Of a stretch of 64,000 nt of DNA, positions 1 to 9,299 are shown in pieces. The translations under genes and the position numbers were made by a program. Every line of letters begins with the position of its first letter. Within the stretch, counting starts at the first letter, position 1. The notes below the pieces were generated by a model. That model saw nothing but the letters and a program-made list of their open reading frames with translations. It made no database searches and was not told the DNA's origin. Source of the DNA: Azospirillum oryzae (GTDB lineage: Bacteria > Pseudomonadota > Alphaproteobacteria > Azospirillales > Azospirillaceae); NCBI RefSeq assembly GCF_008364795.1, contig NZ_VTTM01000004.1, forward strand, positions 284,770 to 348,769, given 5' to 3'.

Positions 1-1
1 T

Positions 2-427
2 CTCGATGTCGATCTGGCCTCCAGCCTCATCCTGGCGCGGGAGGCGGCGCGGCTGATGCTGCCGCGGGGCAGCGGCCGGCTGATCGCCGTCACCTCCGTC
101 GCCGGGCAGATCGCGCGGGCCAACGACAGCGTCTATGCCGCGGCGAAATCGGGACTGAACGGCATGGTGCGGGCGCTGGCCGCCGAATATGGACCGGTGG
201 GACTGACCAGCAATGCCATCGCTCCCGGCTTTTTCGCGACCGAAACGAATGCGGCCATTACGGGGGATCCGGAGCGGTCCGCTTATTTCGCCAACCGCAC
301 GCCGATGCGGCGCTGGGGGCGGCCGGAGGAGATCGCCGGGGCGGCGGTGTTCCTGGCCTCGGCGGCGGCGTCCTATGTCAACGGTCACGTCTTGGTCGTC
401 GATGGCGGCGCCACCATCTTGATGTAA
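2..427 (+). CDS. SDR-family oxidoreductase (3' part, start lies outside the window)
   Basis: C-terminal ~141 residues of a classical short-chain dehydrogenase/reductase, an NAD(P)-dependent cytosolic enzyme. The frame is open from base 2, so the Rossmann dinucleotide motif is missing only because the window starts inside the gene. Visible are the catalytic Ser region (VTSVAGQ), the YAAAK catalytic Tyr/Lys motif, the SNAIAPGFFATET segment after the active site, and the usual C-terminal VVDGG stretch. The pattern resembles gluconate 5-dehydrogenase and FabG-like members, but the substrate cannot be read from this part. It ends 24 bases before pabB and could be co-transcribed with it. Confidence 0.9.
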   Translation, partial: LDVDLASSLILAREAARLMLPRGSGRLIAVTSVAGQIARANDSVYAAAKSGLNGMVRALAAEYGPVGLTSNAIAPGFFATETNAAITGDPERSAYFANRTPMRRWGRPEEIAGAAVFLASAAASYVNGHVLVVDGGATILM

Positions 428-451
428 GCCGACGGCCGACTGCCCCCCGCC

Positions 452-1831
452 ATGCTGACGATCCCCATCTCCTGCGGCGATCCCGCCGCCCTGTTCCGCC
501 CCTGGAGCGCCGAGCCCTGGGCGATGCTGCTCGACAGCGCCGCACCCCATCCGCGGAACGGGCGACATTCCTATATCGTTGCGGAACCGTTCCAAACCGT
601 CGAAGCGACCGGTGGACGTACCCTCGTCGATGGCCGCCCGGTCGGCGGCAGCCCCTTCGACGCGCTGGAACGGGCGCTGGCCGCTCATCCGCGTCCATCC
701 GGCGGCCCGGCTCCCTTCACCGGCGGCGCCGTTGGCTTCATTGGTTACGAAGCCGGAACGGCTTTGGAGGGGGTGCGCTCCCGCCATGGCAATCCGGGCG
801 GCCAGCCGGACTTCGCTTTCGGCCTGTACGATGTCGTGGCGGCTTTCAACCGGCAGGACCGGTGCGCCTGGGTGATCGCAACCCGGCCGGAGGCGGAGGA
901 CCGCGCCCGGCGCATGGCGGCGCGACTATCCGTTGCGGCTCCGGAACAATCGGCCGGGCCTGAGCCGATGCGCTGGCGGTCGGAGCTGTCGCGCCCCGAC
1001 TATCTCGACCGGGTCGGGCGGGTTCTGGAGTATATCCGCGCCGGCGACATCTATCAGGCCAACTTCACCCAGCGCTTCCTGGCCGATGCCGGGCCGGACA
1101 CCGACGCCTACGCGCTGTACGAGCGGCTGCGCCGTCTCAGCCCGGCGCCCTTCGCCGCTTTCCTGAACTGCGGCCCCCGTCTGCGTCTGGCCGGGGCGTC
1201 GCCGGAGCGCTTCATCCGGCTGGGCGCCGACCGGACGATCGAAACGCGGCCGATCAAGGGCACCCGCCCCCGTCACGCCGACCCGGCGGCCGACGCGGCG
1301 GCGGCGGCGGCGCTGTCGGCCAGCATCAAGGACCGGGCGGAAAACCTGATGATCACCGACCTGCTGCGCAACGATCTGGCGCGGGTGTCGGAGATCGGCA
1401 GCGTCAAGGTGCCGGTGTTGTTCGGGCTGGAGAGCTTCGCCACCGTCCATCATCTGGTGTCCGTGGTCACGTCCCGCCTGCTGCCGGGGCTGGGACCGGT
1501 CGACCTGCTGCGCGCCGCCTGTCCCGGCGGGTCGATCACCGGGGCGCCGAAGATCCGCGCCATGCAGATCATCGACGAGCTGGAGGTGGCGCGGCGCGGC
1601 GCCTATTGCGGGTCGGTGGCCTGGATCGGCTTCGACGGCGCCATGGACAGCAACATCGTCATCCGCACCCTGTCGGTGACGCAGGATCATGTGATCGCCC
1701 AGGCCGGCGGCGGCATCGTCGCCGATTCCGATCCGGCGGACGAGCATGAGGAGATGCTGGTCAAGGCCCGCGCCCAGCTGCGCGCCGCAGGATATCCGGT
1801 GGTGGAGTGGGCAGGGGAGGGGATGCCATGA
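452..1831 (+). CDS. pabB: aminodeoxychorismate synthase component I (PabB)
   Basis: 459 aa, normal length for PabB. With a glutamine amidotransferase partner it converts chorismate to 4-amino-4-deoxychorismate for folate synthesis. The chorismate-binding fold is clear: PIKGTRPR around Lys269, DLLRNDLARV, FATVHHLVS, and GGSITGAPKIRAMQIIDELE from about residue 359. The Lys in PIKGT is the residue that distinguishes aminodeoxychorismate synthase from anthranilate synthase, which has PIAGT, so pabB is preferred over trpE. No pabA is seen in the window. The stop overlaps the pabC start (ATGA), indicating translational coupling. Confidence 0.95.
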   Translation: MLTIPISCGDPAALFRPWSAEPWAMLLDSAAPHPRNGRHSYIVAEPFQTVEATGGRTLVDGRPVGGSPFDALERALAAHPRPSGGPAPFTGGAVGFIGYEAGTALEGVRSRHGNPGGQPDFAFGLYDVVAAFNRQDRCAWVIATRPEAEDRARRMAARLSVAAPEQSAGPEPMRWRSELSRPDYLDRVGRVLEYIRAGDIYQANFTQRFLADAGPDTDAYALYERLRRLSPAPFAAFLNCGPRLRLAGASPERFIRLGADRTIETRPIKGTRPRHADPAADAAAAAALSASIKDRAENLMITDLLRNDLARVSEIGSVKVPVLFGLESFATVHHLVSVVTSRLLPGLGPVDLLRAACPGGSITGAPKIRAMQIIDELEVARRGAYCGSVAWIGFDGAMDSNIVIRTLSVTQDHVIAQAGGGIVADSDPADEHEEMLVKARAQLRAAGYPVVEWAGEGMP

Positions 1832-2634
1832 CAATCTGGCTGAACGGACGGCTGATGCCCGCCGAGGAGGCGCGGATCGACCCGGCCGACCGCGGCTTCA
1901 CCCTCGGCGACGGGCTGTTCGAGACGATCCGGATCAAGGACGGTGCTCTGCGCCACCTGCCGCGCCATCTCGACCGGCTGGGCGCCGGATCGGCGCTGCT
2001 CCGCCTGCCGCTGCCTCATGACTCGGTGGAACTGACCGGCGCCATGGCGGCGCTGATCGAGGCCACCGGTGTCGCCGACGGCGTCCTGCGCCTGACCCTG
2101 TCGCGCGGCACCGGTGCCCGCGGCGTGCTGCCGCCGGCCGACGCCCGGCCGACCCTGCTGATGACGGCGGCGCCGGCCGCCCACATGACCGGGCCGGTCG
2201 CCGCGATCATCGCCGGCTGCACCCGCCGCAACGAGCATTCGCCGCTGTCCCGGCTGAAGTCGCTGAACTACCTGGATTCAATCCTGGCCCGGCAGGAGGC
2301 GGCGGAGCGTGGCGCCGACGAGGCGCTGCTGCTGAACGGCGCCGGCCGGCTGGCGGAATCGAGCGTCGCCACCCTTTTCCTGTCCATCGGCGGCCGGCTG
2401 CTGACCCCGCCCGTCGCCGACGGCGCCCTCCCCGGCATCCGCCGCGCCCTGATCCTGGAGCGCCACGGCGCGGAAGAGGCGCCGCTCACCCCCGACGACC
2501 TCGCCCGCGCCGACGAGGCCATCCTGACCAACAGCCTGGGCCTGCGCCCGCTGGTGGCTGTGGACGGCCGGCCGGTCGGTTCCGGCGCCGCCGGTCCGGT
2601 GCTGGCCCGCCTGCTGGCCGATGCGGACCTGTAA
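1828..2634 (+). CDS. pabC: aminodeoxychorismate lyase / class IV PLP aminotransferase (PabC)
   Basis: 268 aa member of the fold-type IV PLP enzymes. It most likely releases pyruvate from 4-amino-4-deoxychorismate to give p-aminobenzoate, the next step after PabB. The N-terminal signature DRGFTLGDGLFETIR, the Schiff-base lysine (Lys144 in SRLKSLNYL) and RLAESSVATLF are visible. The ATG at 1828 is chosen because it overlaps the pabB stop and follows a purine-rich GGGGAGGGGA; an upstream in-frame GTG at 1807 lies deeper inside pabB. D-amino-acid or branched-chain aminotransferase activity is the main alternative for this fold, but pairing with pabB argues for PabC. Confidence 0.9.
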   Translation: MTIWLNGRLMPAEEARIDPADRGFTLGDGLFETIRIKDGALRHLPRHLDRLGAGSALLRLPLPHDSVELTGAMAALIEATGVADGVLRLTLSRGTGARGVLPPADARPTLLMTAAPAAHMTGPVAAIIAGCTRRNEHSPLSRLKSLNYLDSILARQEAAERGADEALLLNGAGRLAESSVATLFLSIGGRLLTPPVADGALPGIRRALILERHGAEEAPLTPDDLARADEAILTNSLGLRPLVAVDGRPVGSGAAGPVLARLLADADL

Positions 2635-2655
2635 ACCGCCATTCATGGGACTGTG

Positions 2656-3099
2656 ATGATCGAGACAGTGACCTTTCCCGAACTGACCGTCATCGGCTGC
2701 ATGGTCGAGGCGAGCCGCGACGACCTACCCGCCGCCGTAACCGCCGCGTGGGAGCGCGTGTTCGCCGCCGACACCGGAACGGCCGCTTTCGCCGCCGTGT
2801 CGCTGCCGGAGGATAACGGGCTGCAGCGCCGGCTGGTCGGCTTCATGGCGGCGAAGGCGAGCGAAATTCCCGCCGGCATGGTCCGCGTCGACCTCGACGC
2901 CGGCCGTTATCTGCGGACCGTGCAGGACGGACCAGCGGCGGAGATCGCCGACGGCTTCGCCCGGCTGCATGCCCATGCCGAGGCGAACGAGCTGAAGCTG
3001 TCCGGCATCGCCCTCGATTTCGGCTACCGGCCGGGGCTGCCGGACGGGCGCCACGAACTGCATCTGGCGCTCGCCCCGCAACTGCCGGCGCTGGCCTGA
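2656..3099 (+). CDS. GyrI-like / AraC effector-binding-domain protein
   Basis: 147 aa stand-alone protein that looks like the GyrI-like (SbmC/AraC effector-binding) small-molecule-binding fold. It opens with a strand-like ETVTFPELTVIGCMVEA, and a central AGRYLRTVQDGPAAEIADGF matches the 'G.Ya.....G....i...w..l..w' pattern of that family. No DNA-binding domain is attached. It sits 21 bases after pabC and may belong to that transcript. A GTG directly upstream (2653) is an equally possible start. Its ligand and role are unknown, so the family call is moderate and the function open. Confidence 0.65.
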   Translation: MIETVTFPELTVIGCMVEASRDDLPAAVTAAWERVFAADTGTAAFAAVSLPEDNGLQRRLVGFMAAKASEIPAGMVRVDLDAGRYLRTVQDGPAAEIADGFARLHAHAEANELKLSGIALDFGYRPGLPDGRHELHLALAPQLPALA

Positions 3100-3117
3100 C
3101 GCCGCGTCCGGCGCCGC

Positions 3118-4749
3118 TCAGCGGGCGGTGCTGTAGACGCCGTGGATGCCGAACTCCACCGGCTGTCCGGTCAGGTGACGGGTCAGCAGGGCGGCGACCT
3201 CGGCGGCGGCCGGCTTGCCGTCCAGCGCCGCGAGATCGCGCTGCAGCGCCGTCATCGGCTTCGGCGAGGCGATGGCGAGGAAATGGTCGGCGCCGAAGGG
3301 CGGCTCCACCGTCAGCGCCAGCCGATAGGGACCGCCGCGCGGGATCTGCGCCGGGTCGTTGCGCTCCGCCAGCGGGTAGAGGTAGTTGACCGTGCCGTCG
3401 GCGGCGAGGTTGATCAGGGTGAAATAGGTCCCGCTGTTGCCGCCGATGGCGAGCGAGACCGTCTCCCCCTTGCGGTAATCGCGGTCGCCCGGTTCCACCG
3501 CCAGGGTCAGCGAGCGGTCCTGCGCCGCCGCCTTGACCCGCACCACCAGCGCCCATTTGTCGACCACCCCCTGCACCCGGCGCCGGGTTTCCGGCGCCGC
3601 CGGGTCGCCAGGGATGCTGGCCAGCACGTCGCCCATCGAGCTGACCACCTCGCCGGTGGCGCTGTCCCAGACCAGGGCGGGATCGTCCTTCCCGGCCAGT
3701 TCGATCCCGGTGAAGCCCGCCGCCAGCTTCTTCACCGCCGCGGGTTTGCCCAGGATGCGCAGCGGGATCGGCCCGGCGGCCGGCAGCAGGGACGGCGGCT
3801 TCGGCCGGCCGGCGACCGGGTCGATCAGCGGGATCTCGCCACGGCCGCGCGGCTGTACCTGCGGATGCTGCCGCCCCTCCAGCGCCATGCGCACGGCACC
3901 GCGGACATGGGCCTCCAGCTCCCCCTTGGTGACGATGCCGTCGCCGTCGCGGTCGGCCTGACCGCGCAGCGCATTGGCGAAGGCCCAGCTGAGCGCGCCG
4001 CGCGGCTTGCGGTCGATCATCACCTCCGGCGCCAGTTCGTGATCGGCGACCGCGGCGAAGAAGGTGACGTTCGGCTGTTCCTCCGCCTCCGCCTGCAGGG
4101 CGGCGCGGGTGGGCAGGGGAAGGGCGTCGTCCTCGATATGGTCGACGGGAACGCCGTCGATCTTCGCCGCCCGCGTGCCCAGCATGCCGGCGCGGTCGTC
4201 GAAGGCGCGGGTCATCGTGCCGGAATGGCACGAATCGGAGATGAAGATCACCCGGCGCGGAGCGGCCTCCTTCAGCAGCACGGCGATCTCGTCGTCGGTC
4301 AGCCGCTGGGCGGTGCCGGGGCCGCGCGGCGCGAAATCGGCCAGCACCAGGAACTCGTCCATGCCGTCGGCCTCGCTGCCGGGCACACGCTCCGGTTGCT
4401 GGGCGCCATGGCCGGCGAAGGTCAAGACCAGCGTCGAGTCGGGGGCGGTTTCGGCGATCAGCTGCCGCCACGCGCCGATGATCCGGCTGCGCTCCGCCTC
4501 GCCGTCGATGAAAAGGCGCAGCTTGCGGACGCCCAGCCCCTTCAGCGCGTCGGCGATGTCGCGGGCGTCGTTCACCGCGCCCTGCAGCGGGTTGACCTGG
4601 GTATACCGGTCGATTCCGATGACCAGGGCGCCGATTTCCGCCCGCGCCGGCGCAGGCCCGAGCGCAAGTCCCGCTGCGACCGCGACCACGACGAATCCGC
4701 CCAGAATTGCGCCGGCGGCTGCGCCTTGGCGTCGCCTTCCTCCAAACAT
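3118..4749 (-). CDS. exported caspase-like (peptidase C14) protein with C-terminal DUF4384-like domain
   Basis: 543 aa. A signal peptide is visible (RRRQ, a hydrophobic stretch, then PAPARA-E), so the protein should act in the periplasm or at the membrane. The caspase p20-like domain begins at EIGALVIGIDRY and carries the His/Cys dyad His114 (FAGHGAQ) and Cys174 (SDSCHSG), 60 residues apart as expected for metacaspase-type C14 peptidases. The C-terminal ~130 residues (YRKGETVSLAIGG, GTYFTLINLAADGTVNYLYP) look like DUF4384, a domain also found at the end of the kinase at 19557. The ATG at 4749 follows TTGGGGGAC; a longer frame upstream lacks any signal-peptide logic. It is divergent from the T6SS-type genes at 4983 onward. 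Confidence 0.85.
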   Translation of the reverse strand: MFGGRRRQGAAAGAILGGFVVVAVAAGLALGPAPARAEIGALVIGIDRYTQVNPLQGAVNDARDIADALKGLGVRKLRLFIDGEAERSRIIGAWRQLIAETAPDSTLVLTFAGHGAQQPERVPGSEADGMDEFLVLADFAPRGPGTAQRLTDDEIAVLLKEAAPRRVIFISDSCHSGTMTRAFDDRAGMLGTRAAKIDGVPVDHIEDDALPLPTRAALQAEAEEQPNVTFFAAVADHELAPEVMIDRKPRGALSWAFANALRGQADRDGDGIVTKGELEAHVRGAVRMALEGRQHPQVQPRGRGEIPLIDPVAGRPKPPSLLPAAGPIPLRILGKPAAVKKLAAGFTGIELAGKDDPALVWDSATGEVVSSMGDVLASIPGDPAAPETRRRVQGVVDKWALVVRVKAAAQDRSLTLAVEPGDRDYRKGETVSLAIGGNSGTYFTLINLAADGTVNYLYPLAERNDPAQIPRGGPYRLALTVEPPFGADHFLAIASPKPMTALQRDLAALDGKPAAAEVAALLTRHLTGQPVEFGIHGVYSTAR

Positions 4750-4889
4750 TGCAGTCCCCCAACGATGCCGTGCAGCACAGGCTACACGTGGATGCCGATG
4801 CATAAAAGGCCGCACGAATTGGTGGTAAAGATCACTTCCTTTGCGGTTGTTGCTATGGCAGCGTTGCAGCCGGACCCGATCGGCAGGGG

Positions 4890-4919
4890 GGCCGCATCCA
4901 CTGTGGGGGTGGAGCGGCC
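4890..4919 (+). promoter_or_regulatory. hairpin upstream of the glycine-zipper lipoprotein gene
   Basis: GGCCGC-A-TCCAC pairs with GTGGA-GCGGCC across a 7-base loop: an 11-bp stem with one bulged A. It lies 63 bases before the ATG at 4983, in the 233-base divergent region between the caspase gene and the lipoprotein gene. There is no U-run, so a simple intrinsic terminator is unlikely. A leader structure or an operator are both possible. Confidence 0.4.
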
Positions 4920-4982
4920 GGCTGGGAATTCGGGGACGGAACGAATGACGCCGCAAACGGCAGTGCAAACGGGAATCAGCTC

Positions 4983-5798
4983 ATGCGAAGCAACCGCGCC
5001 AAGGCAAGCCTCGTCTCCATCACCATCGTCGCCATGGCGCTCAGTGGCTGCGTGACCACGCAGCAGGACCGCATCGGCGCGAATGACGGCACCGACGCCT
5101 GCTACCAGTACCGCGTCGCCCTCGACTCGACCGGCAACTATTATGCCGAGGACATGCTGAAGGGCGCCGCCATCGGTGCCGGCGTCGGCGCGCTGACCGG
5201 CGCGCTCGCCGGCGGCAACCTGAAGAGCGCGCTGATCGGCGCCGCGGCCGGTGCCGCGCTGGGCACGCTCGGCGGCTACTGGAATTCCAAGGCGCAGCAG
5301 GGCCGCGATCAGGCGATCCTGGGCGTGATGAACGACCTCGACGCCGAGAACCAGAACCTGGACCGCACCCAGGTCGCGCTCGACCAGTTGGTGAACTGCC
5401 GCCGCGCCGAGATCGCGCGCGTCAAGGCCGACTACAAGGCCAAGCGCATCGGCAAGCCGGAGGCGGAGCAGCGCATGACCCTGATCCGCGCCCAGCTGGA
5501 CAAGGATTATGCCATCGCCAGCAGCATCAACCAGAACATCGTCAAGCGCCGCGACGAATATCTGATCGCCGCCGACAACATCGAACCCGGCTCCGCCGAG
5601 AAGATCCGCACCAAGACCGTGGTCCAGGCGCAGACCAAGAAGAAGAAGGCCAAGAAGACCACCACCGCCGGCGGCACTCCGGCGTCGCAGGTGGTCCAGC
5701 GCACCAACACCGCCTTCGAAACGTCTGAGCGCATCAACGCTACCACCAGCAGCATTCAGCAGATCGCCCAGAAGGAAGCCACCCTCGACGCGGTCTGA
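4983..5798 (+). CDS. glycine-zipper outer-membrane-type lipoprotein
   Basis: 271 aa. An N-terminal signal ends in the lipobox LSGC (Cys23), so a lipid-anchored envelope protein is predicted. Residues ~57-95 form a Gly/Ala zipper (AAIGAGVGALTGALAGG, IGAAAGAALGTLGGY) typical of membrane-inserting glycine-zipper domains. The rest is polar and helix-rich, likely coiled coil, with a Lys-rich patch (KKKKAKKTT). It is the first gene of the plus-strand cluster with the WD40-caspase and TssL/TssM. It does not resemble the T6SS lipoprotein TssJ, but an envelope support role for that system is a reasonable inference. Specific function unknown. Confidence 0.8.
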   Translation: MRSNRAKASLVSITIVAMALSGCVTTQQDRIGANDGTDACYQYRVALDSTGNYYAEDMLKGAAIGAGVGALTGALAGGNLKSALIGAAAGAALGTLGGYWNSKAQQGRDQAILGVMNDLDAENQNLDRTQVALDQLVNCRRAEIARVKADYKAKRIGKPEAEQRMTLIRAQLDKDYAIASSINQNIVKRRDEYLIAADNIEPGSAEKIRTKTVVQAQTKKKKAKKTTTAGGTPASQVVQRTNTAFETSERINATTSSIQQIAQKEATLDAV

Positions 5799-5894
5799 GG
5801 CGTACTCTGACCGGAACGGCCCGGCCGCGTGTCCCCGGAGATCGACGGGACCCGCGGCCGGACCGGTCCCGGTGACACAGTGCAAGCGGAACGG

Positions 5895-8800
5895 ATGATG
5901 GCCGGCTGTCCTACTCGCCAGAATGTGCGACTTCGATGCGGCCTCCGCGCCGCCGTCTTCCTGTGGGCCGTTTTCGGCCTGCTGCTGGGCGGGTTCCTGC
6001 CGGGCCGGCTCGGGCCCGGGGCGGCGCTGGCGGGCGATGCGTCGGCTGGGGCCTTCCTGCGCATCGAGACCGGCGGCCACACCGCGCGCGTCAACCGGCT
6101 GGCCAGCGATGCGCAGGGCCGGCTGATCGCCAGCGTTTCCAACGACAAGACCCTGCGCTTGTGGAGCCGCGACAGCGGCGAGCCGCTGGGCGTGCTGCGC
6201 GTGCCGATGGAGGCGGGGGACGAGGGGGCGCTCTATGCCGTCGCCCTGTCCGCCGACGGCTCGCTGGCCGTCGCCGCGGGGAACACGGGCACCAGCTGGG
6301 GCGACGGCGTCACGCTCTACCTGTTCGACGTGAAGGCGCAGCGGCTGAAGGCCCGGCTTCCCGGCCAGCCGCAAGTGCTGAACGATCTGGCCATCTCGCC
6401 GGACGGCCGGTTTGTCGCCGGGGCCTTCGGCGGCACCGCGGGCCTCCGCGTTTGGGACAGCACCAGTTTCCGCATGGTCGCGGAGGATACCGGGTACGAG
6501 GCACGGGTTTCGGCCCTTGCCTTCGCCCCCGACGGGCGGCTCGCCACCGCTTCCTTCGACGGCAATGTCCGGCTCTATGACGCCGGCTTCAAGCAGAAGG
6601 CCAAGCGCAATCCGGGCAAGGGACTTCCCTATTCGGTCGCCTTTTCCCATGACGGGTCGCTGCTGGCGGTCGGCTATGCCGACCAGACGCGGGTCGACGT
6701 GCTGTCCGGCACCGACCTGAAGACGCGCTATTCGCCCAAGACCACCGGCATCGCCGGGGGCAGCTTCGCCGCCGTCGCCTGGGACGGCACCACCCTGGTC
6801 GCCGCCGGCACCGCGACCCAGGACGGCACGCGCAACGTTGTGCGCCGCTGGGCCGAGGCGGGGAAGGGCGCCTTCACCGACGTCGCGGCGGCGCGCGATT
6901 CCGTGACATATCTTCTGGCCTTGCCGGGCGGCGGGGTGGCCTTTGCCGCCGCCGATCCCGGTTGGGGTGTGATCGACCCGGCCGGCCGGCTGCAGTTCGC
7001 CCGCATGGGCGACGTCGCCGATTACCGCGACATCCATCTCGGCCGTTTCGGCCTGTCCGACGACGGTCTGGTGCTGGAATTCGGCATGGAGCAGGGCGGC
7101 CGGCGGCCGATGCGCTTCGACGTGCTGGCCCGCAGCCTGACCCCGGCGCCGGAACCGCTGCCGGGCCTGAACCGTCCGGCCGCAGAGGGGCCGGGGATCG
7201 GCGTCGCCGACTGGCGCAACAACCGCGCGCCGAAGGTGAACGGCCAGCCGGTGAAGCTTGACAGCGGCGAGTGGGCGCGCAGCGTCACCGTGCTGGGTCC
7301 GCAGCGCCGCGTGCTGCTGGGCGGCGAATTCAGCCTGCGCCTTCTCGATTCGGCCGGGGCCGAGCTTGCCCGCGCCGAGGTGCCGGCCGCCGTGTGGGGA
7401 GTTGTGGCATCGTCCGACGGCCGCGTCGCCGTGGCGGCGCTGGGCGACGGCACGCTGCGCTGGTACGCGCTGTCGGGCGGCGCCCGCCCGCTGGAGGAAC
7501 TGGCGGCGCTGTTCCCGCACCGCGACGGCCGCCGCTGGGTGCTGTGGACGCCGGAGGCCTTCTTCGACCATTCTGAAAGCGGTGGCGAGACGCTGGTCGG
7601 TTTCCACCTGAACGACCCGAAGAAGAAGGGCAGCCAGTGGATCGAGTTCAAGCAGGTCTACCGCGTGTTCGACGCGCCCGAACTGGTGCGCGCCAAGCTG
7701 CAGCAGACCGGGCAGGCGGACATCGCGGCGCGGCTCGCCGCCATTGGTGACATCCGCCTGCTGACCCAGCGCCGGCCGCAGGTGACCCTGCTGGATTATT
7801 GCACCGTGCCCGCCGCCGCCCGTGGACTGGCGCTCGGCACCGGCGCCGCCGAGGCGCCCGCGCCGACGGCAAGCCCGGCCCCCGCCCCAATGCCGGCCGC
7901 TCCGACCCCCACTCCGACCGCCGCGGCGGATGCCGAAACCTGCCATCCGCTGGACATGACGCCGGTCAGCCGCGCCTTCGCCCGCGCCAAGGAGCCGGCA
8001 CCATCGCCGGCGGCACCGCCGAAGCCGTCGACGCCGTCGGTGCAGAGCGGGTCTCAAGCGGGCTCGCAGGGGGTCGATCTGGACGTCGCGGCGGAGGAAC
8101 CGCGCCTGACCGTCGCGTTGCCGGAGGGGATCGGTTCCGTCCGCCTGCGCTATCGTCTGGCCGATACCGGCGGCGGCATCGGCACGGTCGACCTGTTCCG
8201 CAACGGCCGCAACGTCAGCGGCCAGGACAAATCCCGCGCCTTCGCCCGCGCCAAGGAGCCGGCTCCCCAACCCGCAACTGCTGCGCAACCCCCGGCCGCT
8301 CCACCCGATGCGGCGCCCAAGGACCAGACGGCTGCGCCGGAGGAGCGGGTCAGCACCATCCGGCTCGACCCCGGCAGCAACCGGGTACAGATCCGCGCCT
8401 ACAACGGCTCCGATGCGATCTACGAGCGCTCGGCCTTGGTCGATTTCGTGCTGCCGAAGCCGGCCGCGGTGGCCGACGCCGCGGCGGACGACGGCAAGGG
8501 GCAGCGCGCGGTGCCGGACCGGCCGCGGCTGATCACCTTCGTCGTCGGCATCGACAAGTACCGGCCGGAGGGGGCGCAGCTGCGCTTCGCCCGCGCCGAC
8601 GCCACCGCCTTCGCCGACGCGTTGCGCGGCCGGATCCCCGCCGGCTATGACCGGGACCAGTCGCTGGCTCTGTCCAAGACGCTCTATGACGAGGAGGCGA
8701 GCCGCGAGGCCGTCGTCGCCGGGCTGGAGGCGCTCGCCGCCAATGCGCGGGAGGAGGACACGGTCGTCCTCTACCTTGCCGGCCACGGCGTGATCGTGCC

Positions 8801-9299
8801 GTCGCCCAAGGACCCGTCGGTCAAGCTCTACCACTTCATCACCCAGGACGTGAGCGCCGCCACTGCCGAGGCGATCAGCCGGGAGGGCCTGTCGGAGAAG
8901 GAGCTGAACCGGCTGGTCAGCGCGATTTCCGCCCGTAACGTGCTGGTGATGCTCGACACCTGCCATTCCGGTGCGGTGTCCGCCGGCACGGTCGACAAGC
9001 TGTACCAGGACATGGGGCAACGCTACCTGCTGGCCGCCTCGTCGGAGCAGGAGGAGGCGCTGGACAGCTATGACGGTCGCAACGGCATCTTCGCCCACGC
9101 GGTCCTGGAAGGGCTGAAAGGCAAGGCCCTGCTACCTGGGGACGAAGCGGTCTATAACCTCACGCTCGGTCAGTATGTGAACCGTGCAGTGCCACGTCTT
9201 GCGCGGGAGAAGCGCTGGCATCAGTCCGCGATCTTCAAGACCGGCGGCAACGAACTGAATCCCTTCCCGCTGGCGGCGCCGGAGGCTGGAAAGCCGTGA
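5895..9299 (+). CDS. exported WD40-repeat / caspase-like (C14) protein
   Basis: About 1134 aa. After a signal-like segment (LRAAVFLWAVFGLLLGGFLPG, then ALAGDASAG) comes a beta-propeller of WD40-like repeats, for example GGHTARVNRLASDAQGRL, NDKTLRLWSRDSGE, LAISPDGRFVAG and AFAPDGRLATASFDGNVRLYD. A Pro/Ala-rich linker and an Ig-like segment follow. The C-terminal caspase domain begins at ITFVVGIDKY and carries His964 (YLAGHGV) and Cys1023 (LDTCHSG). WD40-caspase fusions are known in bacteria, usually of unknown function. The start is uncertain: ATG 5895 is used, and a GTG at 5829 would add 22 residues. It sits directly upstream of the TssL-type gene and shares its strand. Confidence 0.85.
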   Translation: MMAGCPTRQNVRLRCGLRAAVFLWAVFGLLLGGFLPGRLGPGAALAGDASAGAFLRIETGGHTARVNRLASDAQGRLIASVSNDKTLRLWSRDSGEPLGVLRVPMEAGDEGALYAVALSADGSLAVAAGNTGTSWGDGVTLYLFDVKAQRLKARLPGQPQVLNDLAISPDGRFVAGAFGGTAGLRVWDSTSFRMVAEDTGYEARVSALAFAPDGRLATASFDGNVRLYDAGFKQKAKRNPGKGLPYSVAFSHDGSLLAVGYADQTRVDVLSGTDLKTRYSPKTTGIAGGSFAAVAWDGTTLVAAGTATQDGTRNVVRRWAEAGKGAFTDVAAARDSVTYLLALPGGGVAFAAADPGWGVIDPAGRLQFARMGDVADYRDIHLGRFGLSDDGLVLEFGMEQGGRRPMRFDVLARSLTPAPEPLPGLNRPAAEGPGIGVADWRNNRAPKVNGQPVKLDSGEWARSVTVLGPQRRVLLGGEFSLRLLDSAGAELARAEVPAAVWGVVASSDGRVAVAALGDGTLRWYALSGGARPLEELAALFPHRDGRRWVLWTPEAFFDHSESGGETLVGFHLNDPKKKGSQWIEFKQVYRVFDAPELVRAKLQQTGQADIAARLAAIGDIRLLTQRRPQVTLLDYCTVPAAARGLALGTGAAEAPAPTASPAPAPMPAAPTPTPTAAADAETCHPLDMTPVSRAFARAKEPAPSPAAPPKPSTPSVQSGSQAGSQGVDLDVAAEEPRLTVALPEGIGSVRLRYRLADTGGGIGTVDLFRNGRNVSGQDKSRAFARAKEPAPQPATAAQPPAAPPDAAPKDQTAAPEERVSTIRLDPGSNRVQIRAYNGSDAIYERSALVDFVLPKPAAVADAAADDGKGQRAVPDRPRLITFVVGIDKYRPEGAQLRFARADATAFADALRGRIPAGYDRDQSLALSKTLYDEEASREAVVAGLEALAANAREEDTVVLYLAGHGVIVPSPKDPSVKLYHFITQDVSAATAEAISREGLSEKELNRLVSAISARNVLVMLDTCHSGAVSAGTVDKLYQDMGQRYLLAASSEQEEALDSYDGRNGIFAHAVLEGLKGKALLPGDEAVYNLTLGQYVNRAVPRLAREKRWHQSAIFKTGGNELNPFPLAAPEAGKP

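Noticed and set aside
452-1831. Anthranilate synthase component I (TrpE) as identity of the pabB gene
   Set aside because: The PIKGT lysine and coupling to a class IV PLP lyase indicate PabB.
5829-5894. GTG start at 5829 for the WD40-caspase
   Set aside because: It adds a polar 22-residue stretch before the signal-like segment; the ATG at 5895 gives a more normal export signal, although this remains uncertain.
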